From Desulforhabdus sp. TSK (GTDB lineage: Bacteria > Desulfobacterota > Syntrophobacteria > Syntrophobacterales > Syntrophobacteraceae): a DNA stretch of 64,000 nucleotides. Below are positions 15,701-25,500 of the stretch, one piece after another. The position numbers and the translations under genes were made by a program. The notes under the pieces are model-generated. The model was not told the origin of the DNA. It was given only the letters and a program-made list of their open reading frames with translations, and searched no databases. The stretch's first letter is position 1; each line of letters opens with the position of its first letter. The DNA is taken from positions 1 through 64,000 of the forward strand of contig NZ_BQXM01000011.1 in NCBI RefSeq assembly GCF_022836495.1, in the 5' to 3' direction.

Positions 15701-18215
15701 GCTTGTTGATTTCTTCCACGACCGCCAACGGCAAAGCATTGGAATCGGAATTGTATAAAGCCACCGACAGATTGTCCTGCTCGTGTGGCTGAAGACGCAG
15801 GTACTCTTCGACCAGGCCTCGAACTACCGTGGCCGCCTTCTTCGGGTCGTCATGCAGCGTGTTCTTCTTCTTGGATTCCGAAAAAGGGTACTCGTGAAGA
15901 GAGTACCCGCCCAAGGATTGGCTGACGACATGCTCAACCGGTTTCTGCTCGCTTGAGCCTTCCCAGCTGATTGAGATATCGGGACGCAATGGGTCGGAGA
16001 CGAGTTGTGCCGTATCCGAGAAAAAGAGGTTTCCCGTTTCGTCGCTGAAATCACCTCTTTCGGGCGAAAGCAACGACTTGATGATCCTCTTGAGCTGCTC
16101 ACGCCGTGCACAGGTTGCCTGGAGGCGGAGCGGATGCCATGGGCAGATGATGGTGGCACTACCCTCACCCAGAGAAGCGGGAATTTGGACGACTCCTATC
16201 TGCAAGATCGGCTTTAACAGGCGGCGACGGAGGGATTCGTTCGGAAGTAACGCGATGCGTTTCAAAAGATTTCCGAAAAGCTCAGCAACATTCCCGCTAT
16301 CAATCGGGCTCAGCTCACTTTCCACCAGGGTCCTGATGAGTGAAGTGTATTCTGAATCAAAATGGTCGAATATTTCTTTCGCCTTGGCTACCCACTTTTT
16401 CTCCAATCCCTGCTGAGCAGCCTCATCTACTTCCCTCTTCCATTCAAGAGATAGTGAGTAATCTTTTCCTTTGGATTTTGCGGGAACAAATGAGCCCTTG
16501 CCTCCTGCGCCGGTCTGGAATCCCGCCGTTTCTGCCAAGCTGATAGGCGCAGGGACTCCTTTGGCCCCGGCGGCATCCCGATCGGCAAGGCAGCGGATAA
16601 GAGCACTTCCGGAATCGTTTCGAGCGAGGCGCTCCAAGTCCCCCAGGTACTCGGAATAGACGGAGGACAGGCGAAATCGCCAAATCAGTTTGTGCTCGGA
16701 GACCGCCTCATATGTTTCGCCTTCCCGTGCCTGTATTCTCACTGTGAACTCAAGGGTGTTCGCAGCCTTGGACGAAGATGTCATCTTCTCCTTTTCGATA
16801 TGAGGCAGGACCTTGTTCGAGAAAGCAGGCGCCAGAGTATCCTTGAAGAAAACCATATCAGGCAGAAAAGATTCCAGCTGCTTGTATTGATGCTCGAAGA
16901 ACCTGCAGGCGCGCAGGTTCATTGCCTTGAACTGGTTCGGTTTGTGCTGCTTATGTCCGATCAAGAGAATTGAAAGCGGTTTCCCCTTGTGCTCGGCTCC
17001 CCCGGGGGATTGCTCCAGGCACTCAAGGATTCCCTGCCAGAGGTCGTCACAAGAAACCTCCTTGTCGTAAATCTCCTTCTCCCAACGGCGAAGAACTGCC
17101 GGCTCCTGCTCCAGAGTCGGACGATGCTGATCAAAAAACTCGCGCATTTCATCCGGCTCCACGAGCTTGCGTCTTGTATCCAGACGATCCAGCAACTCCT
17201 CGTCGCCGGCATCCAGCTCGAGGCTTTCGGCTTCGAAAACACGCTTCGTCGCTTGACCCAGCTTCTGCGAAGCTTTCTTTTTCCGCCGATTCAGTATCGC
17301 CGAAATTGTGGACCAGTCGTATTCAGAGAAAAGGCGCGTACTGGCCGCTGTTCGTTCCGGCTTCGAGTGAGCATAGTCAAGGAACGCTTCTCGGAAGGAT
17401 TCGTCCTGGATCTTTCCATCCTCCTCGAACTTTTGAAGTGCTTCCTCCAGATCCTGCGTCTCGAGAAGATTCGAGCGCTCATCCCGCTTACGCAGATAAT
17501 TATCCGTCCGCCAGTGGCTTGCCAGCTTCTTTGCCCAGCTTGACGGCTGTGTGGCGATTACTTTGTCAAACAATTTGTCGAATCGAGGAACTGAAAGAGT
17601 CGGCAAATTTCGCCCGGCCACATTCTGGAGTGAGTCATTCCTGGCGCCCTTGAACACATCCCACAGGTAAAGCGCCGCAATTGGAAGGCTCACTCTGTAG
17701 AGGCCAAATAGCGCCTGCACCAGAGCCTCTGCCTGCCCCTCCTGTTCGGGTGAGCCGAAAGCCTTTTCGTTGAGTATGCTCGGACTGAGCTCTTTGAACG
17801 CCTCCACCCAGACCTTGGCGTTGGCCCGATCCTCCAGGTCTTGGGCATCCAGGCTTGCGGTGGATCCGCTGGACTGAGTTTCATGCTCGAACTCGGAGGA
17901 GACGAAAAAACGCCCATTCGTCGGCCAGCCTCGTACTTCGACTGCATTCACGTCAGTCAAGTGCTGATCATTAAGGCCAAAGTCCTTCATCTCCACCCGG
18001 TTGAGGCAAAACTGCAAGGTGCTGGGGCGATCATCGTCCGCTTCGGCTGCAAGCACCAGGGCGGCAACCACTTCCTTCTCCAGGCGTGACAAGATGAGGT
18101 TGCCTTCGGGGGCTCCGCCGGGCTGATCGGAAATGATCTTCTCTTTGAGTAGCCGGTAGGCTACCGTTCCGATAAACTTGGTGGCGATCTTTGGCTGGAA
18201 GATCGAGGTGCTCAT
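12738..18215 (-). CDS. sspH: SspH-like giant ATPase/nuclease (FtsK-HerA-type motor, PD-(D/E)XK-like motif)
   Basis: From the ATG at 18215 the product is about 1825 residues (an upstream TTG at 18236 is less likely). The C-terminal 250 residues form an FtsK/SpoIIIE-type motor: Walker A AGATGSGKSVLLRNM (near residue 1588), DAKGGLDFN, Walker B WLIFDEFGIW and arginine-rich LADQRPDNRDFP. Around residue 1190 is ILSLTPIIDADGNRHLEV followed by LVSEAKF, which resembles a PD-(D/E)XK nuclease core. The first 1000 residues are unrecognised and highly charged. In the SspABCD-SspFGH system the FGH module damages unmodified DNA, and this protein is the likely effector. A 4-base overlap with sspA couples them. 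Confidence 0.75.
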   Translation of the reverse strand: MSTSIFQPKIATKFIGTVAYRLLKEKIISDQPGGAPEGNLILSRLEKEVVAALVLAAEADDDRPSTLQFCLNRVEMKDFGLNDQHLTDVNAVEVRGWPTNGRFFVSSEFEHETQSSGSTASLDAQDLEDRANAKVWVEAFKELSPSILNEKAFGSPEQEGQAEALVQALFGLYRVSLPIAALYLWDVFKGARNDSLQNVAGRNLPTLSVPRFDKLFDKVIATQPSSWAKKLASHWRTDNYLRKRDERSNLLETQDLEEALQKFEEDGKIQDESFREAFLDYAHSKPERTAASTRLFSEYDWSTISAILNRRKKKASQKLGQATKRVFEAESLELDAGDEELLDRLDTRRKLVEPDEMREFFDQHRPTLEQEPAVLRRWEKEIYDKEVSCDDLWQGILECLEQSPGGAEHKGKPLSILLIGHKQHKPNQFKAMNLRACRFFEHQYKQLESFLPDMVFFKDTLAPAFSNKVLPHIEKEKMTSSSKAANTLEFTVRIQAREGETYEAVSEHKLIWRFRLSSVYSEYLGDLERLARNDSGSALIRCLADRDAAGAKGVPAPISLAETAGFQTGAGGKGSFVPAKSKGKDYSLSLEWKREVDEAAQQGLEKKWVAKAKEIFDHFDSEYTSLIRTLVESELSPIDSGNVAELFGNLLKRIALLPNESLRRRLLKPILQIGVVQIPASLGEGSATIICPWHPLRLQATCARREQLKRIIKSLLSPERGDFSDETGNLFFSDTAQLVSDPLRPDISISWEGSSEQKPVEHVVSQSLGGYSLHEYPFSESKKKNTLHDDPKKAATVVRGLVEEYLRLQPHEQDNLSVALYNSDSNALPLAVVEEINKLNQDRKKTVRENGDSDEITCQVVMTHRDANRLRDAYKTLISRTSDPDEILGTEVTGEFLSRVRINIVAAANIPSPGNSKPIDIVLCKDVVSRLAKPDWHRIPRSDLPAESIMPHQWGRREPVAAASDVSKLYLTCPAQPSAGWDYLLAVAALFKNEAADTWQNGQCHILARKIDFTEEDLGNIFTDTHRIGTWVANYDELLDRRLLEEQGVRVIRYEQNATHGRNLVISSTDSNAFLEASLREKVADILDVTAADPLVMPIVQRMMADANQLSGGLVLKAARRLRNTHELIGCVLSKFILEQQIAGAGIGNAWCMLDDYARWLGKRPETGVADILSLTPIIDADGNRHLEVLVSEAKFIDYAALAESKKKSERQLVDTVKQLHRSTDPSLATLDGALILARLSELLANNLRSQQFLGAEKWKAAIRAGNCSIRVRGYSHIFCHGPKSHLSQRHEFTMCLRADGTQSYQEVFNHQSLAELLRIYAGAPEEAPAKVHQLRLQGNAAPKEIEGVKPTAGQVPKVEPTSLTSQEEPADDASNEDLPSMIVAAAAPEPQETTLPAQPDLSGSKKERIAEGTPSDIERAVPKKQPDHGLVWGFLSSKAAALENSSSEAVIWAKETAEKTRSAFISRGMPFHLDCDPILSPNSLIFKVKGSSDVTESIINKYRAEIRTTDGVDILSVVGEVGRISVAIRRSPRAILHSTEMFLRYLSEIDEGKAAAHDIPVAVREDDNSLVYLKPFEQPHSLVAGATGSGKSVLLRNMVAAICLAQRPNEVQVTLIDAKGGLDFNCLYPLPHVLDHEGSKLVDDPNVALELLQHINEEMDERYSLFKKHVVDNLTSYRRKTGNKLPIRWLIFDEFGIWVQDDDFRKAIEPPINTLAKKARAAGIFLVLADQRPDNRDFPMQTRSNLANRLALKVADKGTSKIALEEEGAENLLKHGHMMAKTADYPYPVYCQIPFIDTEEMRELAETINAQFTEMSTAEPLVKI

Positions 18216-18242
18216 GGCAGTTTCTCTGGAATACAATTACCT

Positions 18243-19862
18243 TCACCTTTCCGCTTCAAAAAAGGGGTTCTCGACATAGGTGCATCCGTCTGACATGCGT
18301 CTCGCCAACCCCATGCTTTCCATGCGACGGATCAGCCGATCCGTATTTTTCCGAAATGGATTTTCTGACTTGTGGCTGTCTTGTATTTCTGGGGACCGCA
18401 ATGCCTCCTTATGACCAATGACAAGGCGGTAGCGAGCAAAGAGCTCGACGAGAAACTCGCTCAATTCAACGCGGCCTCGCACACGGGTAACCACGAGCAT
18501 CCGCAGGAAATCATCGGTCGGAGCATATCTGAGGCTTCGAGTCCCCCGACGTGACACCAGACCGCATTCCTTTCCCAGGCCCCGGTGGATCTCGCCGGAT
18601 TTGTTTTTGAATTCTAGCTTCGCGTCATTGAGAAACTCCCGGAAGAACTCTTCAGGACAATTGCCTGGAGTTGAGTGCTCATCAATGTTCCAACAGAAAC
18701 GCCAGGATTTCGTTGGCGCCTTATTGAAAAGTTGAGCCATTTCCTTCACCTTATCGATGGGAGAGATTGACGCCTCCGTGATCTGGATGATCTCTTCCCG
18801 CCCGAAAAACTCAGTCAACAATTCCTCGACCGCGACGATACCTTCGGAATCATTGCCCGCGAAGGACTCCAACGAGGCCTGGCGCACCTGGTCTGGGCGA
18901 GGGGCCACAATTTCGCAAACAATGGCTCCAAGCCCTTCTTTTCCAGTGCATGCTCGTGCAGTTTCCAGATAAAAGAGAACGAGGTGAAATGAGAAGAGGG
19001 GTATGAGGAACTGAAAACAGTCCTGATCTGGAAGATCCAACGCCAATAACGCCAGCACGTCCTCGGCAAATCTGTCGTAGGCGGGATGGCTGAGATATGG
19101 GAGGAACGCCGGCATGTTTCCCGCACCCGCTTTTGCTATATCAGGGTTATTGCGCTCATCGTCCGGCAGCAGCTTTTCCAGTAGCTTGTTTTTCTCTTTG
19201 GATGCCTCGAGCAGCTTTGTGAATCCAGATCGAAGCTCCGCGGCAACTGAAGAGCGTGAGAGCATCAGGTATATGATTTCCCCATTCCGCATGAAGTTAA
19301 CCGCTTCACGCGTAAGATCCTTGCCCAAATCCGTAAACATGGCGTCCATCCCAATAGGAAAAATGAATCGCGAAGTCCACCGGATCGATGTGTTCGGATC
19401 GAGAGAAAGACGCTGAAGGAGCCGGATATGCTCCTTGAAATTATCGAATCCAACAAAGCGCGGGCGCAGGTATGCAAAGTCAGGAAATCTATCCACGGGC
19501 TGAAAGGAAGCACGGAATCCTTCGACCCATTCGCTCCATTTCTCTTCATCCGGAAGAGATCTGCTCTCCATGCGGTTCAATGCCACGTTGTTGAAAATCA
19601 GGTTGCGAAGCAGAATACTCCTTCGGGGCTCATAGGTCAGAGCTTTGCCATCACTTCCATGGGAAAAGAGTGCGGCGGGGTCCTGACGAAAGAGGCTCTC
19701 GACTACGGAAAGGAATTCCAGGAACTGAAAATTCCCGATGGACGAAGTAGAGCGAATCCGATGCCCCCAGATGGCCTCATCAACCCACATCCCGCGCGGG
19801 CTTTGTGGATAGCCCAGAAGGTTGTCTGAGCCAAGAATCGCATGGATTTCGAGAGTCTTCAT
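18243..19862 (-). CDS. sspG: SspG-like protein of the phosphorothioate-linked restriction module
   Basis: This 539-residue soluble protein has no Walker or catalytic motif that I can recognise. It opens with MKTLEIHAILGSDNLLGYPQ. The C-terminus (NTDRLIRRMESMGLARRMSD) reads like a winged-helix segment that could bind DNA. It is assigned as SspG by position between an ATPase (SspF) and the FtsK-type giant (SspH) in an operon that also has sspB, C, D and A. AGGAAA precedes the ATG by 7 bases, and only 9 bases separate it from sspF. Confidence 0.6.
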   Translation of the reverse strand: MKTLEIHAILGSDNLLGYPQSPRGMWVDEAIWGHRIRSTSSIGNFQFLEFLSVVESLFRQDPAALFSHGSDGKALTYEPRRSILLRNLIFNNVALNRMESRSLPDEEKWSEWVEGFRASFQPVDRFPDFAYLRPRFVGFDNFKEHIRLLQRLSLDPNTSIRWTSRFIFPIGMDAMFTDLGKDLTREAVNFMRNGEIIYLMLSRSSVAAELRSGFTKLLEASKEKNKLLEKLLPDDERNNPDIAKAGAGNMPAFLPYLSHPAYDRFAEDVLALLALDLPDQDCFQFLIPLFSFHLVLFYLETARACTGKEGLGAIVCEIVAPRPDQVRQASLESFAGNDSEGIVAVEELLTEFFGREEIIQITEASISPIDKVKEMAQLFNKAPTKSWRFCWNIDEHSTPGNCPEEFFREFLNDAKLEFKNKSGEIHRGLGKECGLVSRRGTRSLRYAPTDDFLRMLVVTRVRGRVELSEFLVELFARYRLVIGHKEALRSPEIQDSHKSENPFRKNTDRLIRRMESMGLARRMSDGCTYVENPFFEAER

Positions 19863-19871
19863 AGCGCTTTC

Positions 19872-21728
19872 CTAGACGATCGCAATCGACTTCAATTTGC
19901 CCGTCGAATCGGTTTCGATAGTGCGAATCCCCGCGAGCTTGAATCCAGCTCGCTGCATGTGTCGCAGGAACTTCGTTTTCAGCGTGATGATGTCTTCCCA
20001 GCATTCTTTTGAGAAGGCATTCGGCATCACGCCGTCAGCAACTCGCATTAGAAACTCGAACCTTTCGAGTGTCAGGTCGAATAGAAAGGGCTCTTGCCCC
20101 GACCGCCAAATAACCTGTAGCTGGGGAACCAGAATAGTCGGTCCGGGCTTCACAATCGAGATACGTGTCTCTCCGAAATCGTCTGTTATCGGCACGCCCA
20201 CAACAAAAATATCACTGATGGCCGCAGAGGACAGATTGAGCCCCTTTGCCAGGAAAAGCCGTTCATCATCTTCAGCCAGCAGACCGGTCCATACCCGATT
20301 TAGCCCGAGAATCAGTTTCCGAATCAGTACAGTTGGGACAGGGTCTTGCACCTCGCCATCCAAAAGGTGCTTCAGATAATCTTCGGCTCCATGGAAGACT
20401 GTTGTCGCCCAAATGGATCGACTTGGCAGTGCTTTCTTCAAAGATTCTTCTTCAGATGAGAAAAAAATCCGTCTTCGCTCAGAAGAAAGAGCGTCCAGGA
20501 CCTCCGTATAGTCTTCCGTGCTGCCTTGGATATAGCTTTTCAGTCTATGCTCAAGGGAAGGATCGCGCTGCTGAAAAGCATCCTGTTTCACCAACGACTG
20601 ATAGGCATCCCGAAGCTGATCGAGATGCTCCCCAAAAATGATGAGCTCATCGAGATCGTTGATTGTTTCATTACCCAGTTTCAGGCCTTGGAGAAAGCGG
20701 AAAATCGCAAAGCGGTCACGTTGGTTCTGGGTCAGATTCTCACCGAGGAGATTTCTATGAAGAGCGCCGCGGTGGGCGTCCTCCATGGTAAGGCAGCTCC
20801 GCAGTTCATTGAGGCGAGCTACTCCGTGTGGGGCGTTCTTCAGCCCGAGAAGTCCGTTTGCCATCCACATGAGCAATTCTCGGATGGGGATGTGCCGTTT
20901 ACAGCCATCACAGAGACTTACCAGATCGTGCAATCGACGCTTGTACGGAAGGCTCCGCAGCGCATGCAGGTTTCGTATGAGGGGCGAAAAGGATCCAAAT
21001 TCTTTGAGCTCGGGATGGGCCAGGCAATCGTCCCACTCAGTCCGGGAGACAAAGGATTCATAAACTCTGGCAAAAAGCTCTCGAGTTGAGATCAGGCTCA
21101 GATTGAAAAAGCTCAGTCGATACTCCGAGTCTTGCCTGTTCGTCGCATGCAGATCCGTGATCAGGCCTGCCAGCTGATTTGCAGGTGAGGACTCGGGTAG
21201 TCGTCGCCAGAGCTCGGCAAACTGCCCATCATTTATGGCGATGACGTAAATCGTTTTAGGAACATCTCCGTCAAAAACCGAGCTCGAAAAATCCTCAAGA
21301 AACGCGAGTACCTCTGGGGGAAGCGGTTCATTGTCTCGCGGAGTAAAGAAGGCGCTGAAATCAAAAATAAAGCTGATGGTGAGGGAGCTTCCGTCCCAAT
21401 TCAGATCCTGCTTGACCCATTTTCCCTTTGGCGGTTCCGAATCGAAAAGCTTCTTCCATAAGGCATAGCAGAGGGCGGTTTTCCCATCCCCTGCCATACC
21501 TGTCAAAATCACGTTCTTCAGAGCACCTCGGGGCTTACGGCCACCATCCTCGTCGAAAAACAGAGCAACCAGCAACTTTTGCAAAGGATGCTCGAAGCTG
21601 ATTGGGGCTACCTGGTAGCGAGACACGAGATTTCCGATCTTCTCGGTGACCATGCTGTCGTTTCTGGTCGTGGGCGTGTACCCTCTGAGAAATTGAATCC
21701 ATCGCTGACCTAAAGGTTGATCGCTCAT
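19872..21728 (-). CDS. sspF: SspF-like P-loop ATPase of the restriction module
   Basis: The 618-residue product has a clear Walker A at 77-85 (GMAGDGKTA) followed by a hydrophobic strand with acidic end (LTISFIFDFSAFF) that may serve as Walker B. The rest is helical with no identified domain. It is placed as SspF because it directly follows sspD (10-base gap) and precedes sspG, matching the published order sspBCD-sspFGH. It presumably forms a complex with G and H that acts on DNA lacking phosphorothioates. STAND/AAA-like NTPase is an alternative description. Confidence 0.65.
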   Translation of the reverse strand: MSDQPLGQRWIQFLRGYTPTTRNDSMVTEKIGNLVSRYQVAPISFEHPLQKLLVALFFDEDGGRKPRGALKNVILTGMAGDGKTALCYALWKKLFDSEPPKGKWVKQDLNWDGSSLTISFIFDFSAFFTPRDNEPLPPEVLAFLEDFSSSVFDGDVPKTIYVIAINDGQFAELWRRLPESSPANQLAGLITDLHATNRQDSEYRLSFFNLSLISTRELFARVYESFVSRTEWDDCLAHPELKEFGSFSPLIRNLHALRSLPYKRRLHDLVSLCDGCKRHIPIRELLMWMANGLLGLKNAPHGVARLNELRSCLTMEDAHRGALHRNLLGENLTQNQRDRFAIFRFLQGLKLGNETINDLDELIIFGEHLDQLRDAYQSLVKQDAFQQRDPSLEHRLKSYIQGSTEDYTEVLDALSSERRRIFFSSEEESLKKALPSRSIWATTVFHGAEDYLKHLLDGEVQDPVPTVLIRKLILGLNRVWTGLLAEDDERLFLAKGLNLSSAAISDIFVVGVPITDDFGETRISIVKPGPTILVPQLQVIWRSGQEPFLFDLTLERFEFLMRVADGVMPNAFSKECWEDIITLKTKFLRHMQRAGFKLAGIRTIETDSTGKLKSIAIV

Positions 21729-21738
21729 TTCCTTTCAC

Positions 21739-22563
21739 CTAAAGTTGGCAAATCAGGCATCCCTCGCGGGTTGGCGGCTCAAAGTCCATTCCGGCGAGCA
21801 CTGCTGCCAGCGGAATGTTTTTCCTGCGCCCGCGTTCTCTTTCCTGAGTCTTCTTCCAGTTTTCAATGATTTGCCGAGTTCTTTCCGGGCGTTCCAGGCT
21901 CTCAAGTGACTCATCTTTGCACCAGAAGAAAATGTTGGCATTCACACGGTTTGGTTTCTCATAAGCCTTGGCCATCTCGTAGTAGTCAGGATGTTTATGC
22001 TTCAACCTGACCCACTCGATCTTCTGCTGATAGAAACAAAAGTAGCAGCCGGACCGGCTGCGCCCCCATTCCATAAACGGGGGTAACCCAATCCCTGAAT
22101 CCTTGAGAATTCGAATAACGTCGGGATAGGAGATTCCCTCATCCCGAAATGGAAAAATGGCTTTGATATTCGGTTTGTGACTGATATAGCCGACGCGATC
22201 CTCATCAGCCCGTATGGCAATATAGTTGATACAGGGATCGGAGCCAACATAATCCTCGAAAGGCTTGAGCTTCATCATCTTGGTGCACCACCTTCTATTG
22301 TTTGATGGGAGCATGCCTCCGTATCGCCTCAGAAGATCATCAAAGGTGGTGCCGAAGGTGGTGCGGACAATCTTGACGCCCAGATAAGCCTCAAGCCTAT
22401 CCAGGTACTCATAGGTTTCTGGTAGCTCTTTTCCAGTGTCGTGGAAAATGTACTCCATTCCCTCTACTCGACCGCGCATATGGACGGCCAGGGCCGCAGA
22501 ATCTTTACCTCCGGAGAGGCTAAGGATGTGCCTTACCTTCTTGTTATCCCTTAAATCAGCCAT
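21739..22563 (-). CDS. sspD: SspD (DndC-like ATP pyrophosphatase / PAPS-reductase family)
   Basis: This 274-residue enzyme has the PP-loop SLSGGKDSAALAV (residues 16-28), the signature of adenylating ATP pyrophosphatases, and DTGKELPETYEYLD. Cysteines in RWCTKMMK, CYFC and the C-terminal GCLICQL are placed to hold an iron-sulfur cluster, as in DndC. It would activate the DNA backbone phosphate as an adenylate and pass sulfur from SspA. Its ATG begins right after the sspC TGA. The small size and the neighbours favour SspD over a sulfate-assimilation enzyme. Confidence 0.88.
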   Translation of the reverse strand: MADLRDNKKVRHILSLSGGKDSAALAVHMRGRVEGMEYIFHDTGKELPETYEYLDRLEAYLGVKIVRTTFGTTFDDLLRRYGGMLPSNNRRWCTKMMKLKPFEDYVGSDPCINYIAIRADEDRVGYISHKPNIKAIFPFRDEGISYPDVIRILKDSGIGLPPFMEWGRSRSGCYFCFYQQKIEWVRLKHKHPDYYEMAKAYEKPNRVNANIFFWCKDESLESLERPERTRQIIENWKKTQERERGRRKNIPLAAVLAGMDFEPPTREGCLICQL

Positions 22564-25500
22564 TCATTCCTCGGGTTGAGCGTCTTCTATATTGCCAGCC
22601 TGCTGCTGCCAAAACAAACGGGCTGCAGCCGCCAAAGCAATCTTGCCATGGTCCTGAATCAGCTTGCTCAGCGCCTTTTCAACGGAACGCAAACTTCGGT
22701 CCTCTTCATGACTCCAGTGCAGAACTTCCTCGACTTCGGAGCCGTCCGGACGTGTCACCGTCAGTCGGATGCAGCGTTGGAATCTCTCAGCGTCCTCGGC
22801 ATCTCCGTTGAAACCGATCGATTCGACTCGCTTGAAACGGGGCACGAGCGAGGCCAGGCGTTCGAAGAAGAATACCTCGTCTATATCTCTCCACCGTTCG
22901 GGCGCCTTCCTGGCAACCAAAGTCGCCACGGACTCGATCCACTGCGTGTTCGGAAGGGCAGTGTCTCTCAGGCGCAGCACAAAAGTCTTGAGATCCATAT
23001 CAACGATGCGATTACCCATTGCCGCCGATCTCGTGGTGATCGCCTTACGGAATTCATCGAAGTTTCCCTTCAAACCGAAAGCATCCTGGAGCCCCTTACG
23101 AATGCGCGACAAGAGGCACGGGTAGGCCTCTCGCAGCTCGGTTATCGATTCGGTGAGCCCTCTTACGAGAGCAGTGACATGATCGCTGCCAAAGGCTTCC
23201 GTTCGTACCGCAGGCAGTCCCAATGCTTCCGGAAGCTCTCTAAAAAGCAAGGTGACGGGTTGCCGCGATGAGAGAAGGAGGTCTCTCACCTTGCGCGCCT
23301 GTGGAGACAGAGTCTCGCGTGCGTGTCTCACATATTCCGGAAGCGAAACAGCGAAAGTCACCAAGGGTCGAACTACTGTCAGGACGTCCGGACGCTGGTT
23401 CGTCTCGGCACCGAGCACCTTTGCCATTTGACTGTACACTTCCAGGCGGATGCCGCTCACAGAGCAATGCTGAAGCGTGAAGGCTTCGGGCTCCTTGTTC
23501 AGCTTCTGGAACTCGTCGCCGCCAACCTTTAAAAGGAACGTGCCCTCCTCGTAAACGGACGTTTCCTGCCAGTGTGCCGCCAGGTAGACCGCGACAAGCA
23601 GAGGCAGCAGGCCGTCTCGCACACCGAATGGGGGCTGACGCAGCTCCTCGTAAATCCGGTCCACCGACACCGAATTCAAATCCGCCTCCAGCAGCAGATC
23701 ATGGATGCGCTTAAGGCTTGGCGCCAGGCGGCAGGGATCTTCCTTCAGCTCCGAATGGGAAGCAAACCGCCATGAGCTTCCATCCTTGATGTGAAGATTG
23801 CCCTCTTTGAGCACCGACAAGTAAATCGCCAATTCCGGTGGATTACGATCGCCATCCAGGCCAAGATTTTCCTCAGTCGAGTGATTTGCCACGGCTTCGA
23901 TCAGAAGCGTTCGGGCTCGCGAAGCGGCGGATTGGGTCACTCTGCGATTGATGAGCTCGTTCAGAACAATCGGACAGTCCGGATAGAGCTGCTCGCAGAC
24001 AACGCTCAGGTAGCCGGCAATCCCGCGGTGCTCCTCTATCTCAATCTCATCACCACCATGAAACCAACGAATCGGGCGATTCCGATCAACCGTAAATTCT
24101 GTAAGGAATTCCAGCTCTCGACCTAAAGAGGCTTTCAATCGTTCGATCTCATCGCGCACGTATTCGCGGGCAAATTGGTCGAAAGAAAGCTCCCGGGCAT
24201 TCTTCCTGACCCACTCCCAGCGCTTCAACTCTGAGAGAAGGTGGGACACGCCGGCGACAGGAGCGCTGACACCACAAACGATATGCCTTGGCAGAGCTTT
24301 AAGCATCGGCATCTGGATTACGGTTTGCTGCTCCTCATTCGAGAAGGGAATGACAACGAGCACCGTTCCATCCGCGGAAAGCTCTCTATCTGCCTGCTGC
24401 AGCTCCTTCTCCGCATCCTTGGCATGAACGTAGTGAACCGAGAAATGACGCAAGTTTCCAGTCTGAACGTAATGGCGCCGGGCCACCAAATGCTTTTCCG
24501 GAAGGTAGCTCAAGAGGGCGAGAGCTGAGGAATTGGAACCTCCAACGGCTTCATCCGCCTGCCGCAGTAGATCCTCGAGACTGGCGCTGGTGTGCGGCCA
24601 CAGAGACAGCCCCTTCGCCGTTCCCCGCTCGTGCAGCAACCGCAGCTCCGATAAGAGTTGCTCTACGACCCCGGCGGTTTCGGGCTCTGATTCTGAAGCC
24701 AGAAGAACTTCCCGCGTCGATGGGAGCGCGGGATCGTCGATCATGTTCAAGAGCGCTACCGCCTTGAGAATCTTTTCCGCTGCCTCTCCGTATGACATCC
24801 CCTTATCGACCACGGATTCTGCAATATCCCAGCGCGCACGGTGGGGACCTGTGGATAGCTGCGAGAGATTTCCTTTGAAGTAGTCATAAAGGTCGGAAAT
24901 CCGGTAGAGTCTTTCGCCGATTGCAACTCGATCTGCAAACGCCCGAAGGCCAAAGGGCTCGAAGGATGTCAGAAAGCTCACGATAGAACGCTCGTTCTGA
25001 CCGAACTTTCGAAGCAGTGCGACCAGAGCCGGTAAGACAATCGGATTCAAGGGAAACAGCCGTGGGGCAAGGGACACGAGAGACTTTTCAGCGGCAAGCG
25101 ATCCGTAGAAGCCGGCTTTGATAGCCCGGCGCATTAGGCTTTGCATGAGCTCCTGGAACTTCTTTGGCAGTAGATCTTCCTGAATTCCCAGAGTCTCGGT
25201 CAACAAAACGGCGGCCTGCTCGATCGGCTGGGCAAACACGATCTCCTCGTATCGGCCGGCTACTTTGTCCCATTCTTTTCTTGCAACGGCATCGGCGGCG
25301 GCCGAGTAGGAAGCAAACCCTTGGTGTAGCAACGCCAATACCATGAGCGGTTTTCCGTTGCTTCGGACCGCCTTCTCTCCCAGACGCTGCAATAGATAGA
25401 TGTCATCCTCATCCGGGTGTTGTGCGGCGTAGCGAAGATTCTGTCCCAGCTCATCGAGCACAAGCAGCAAGCCGTCACCGGTCTTTTTTGCCCGGATTCG

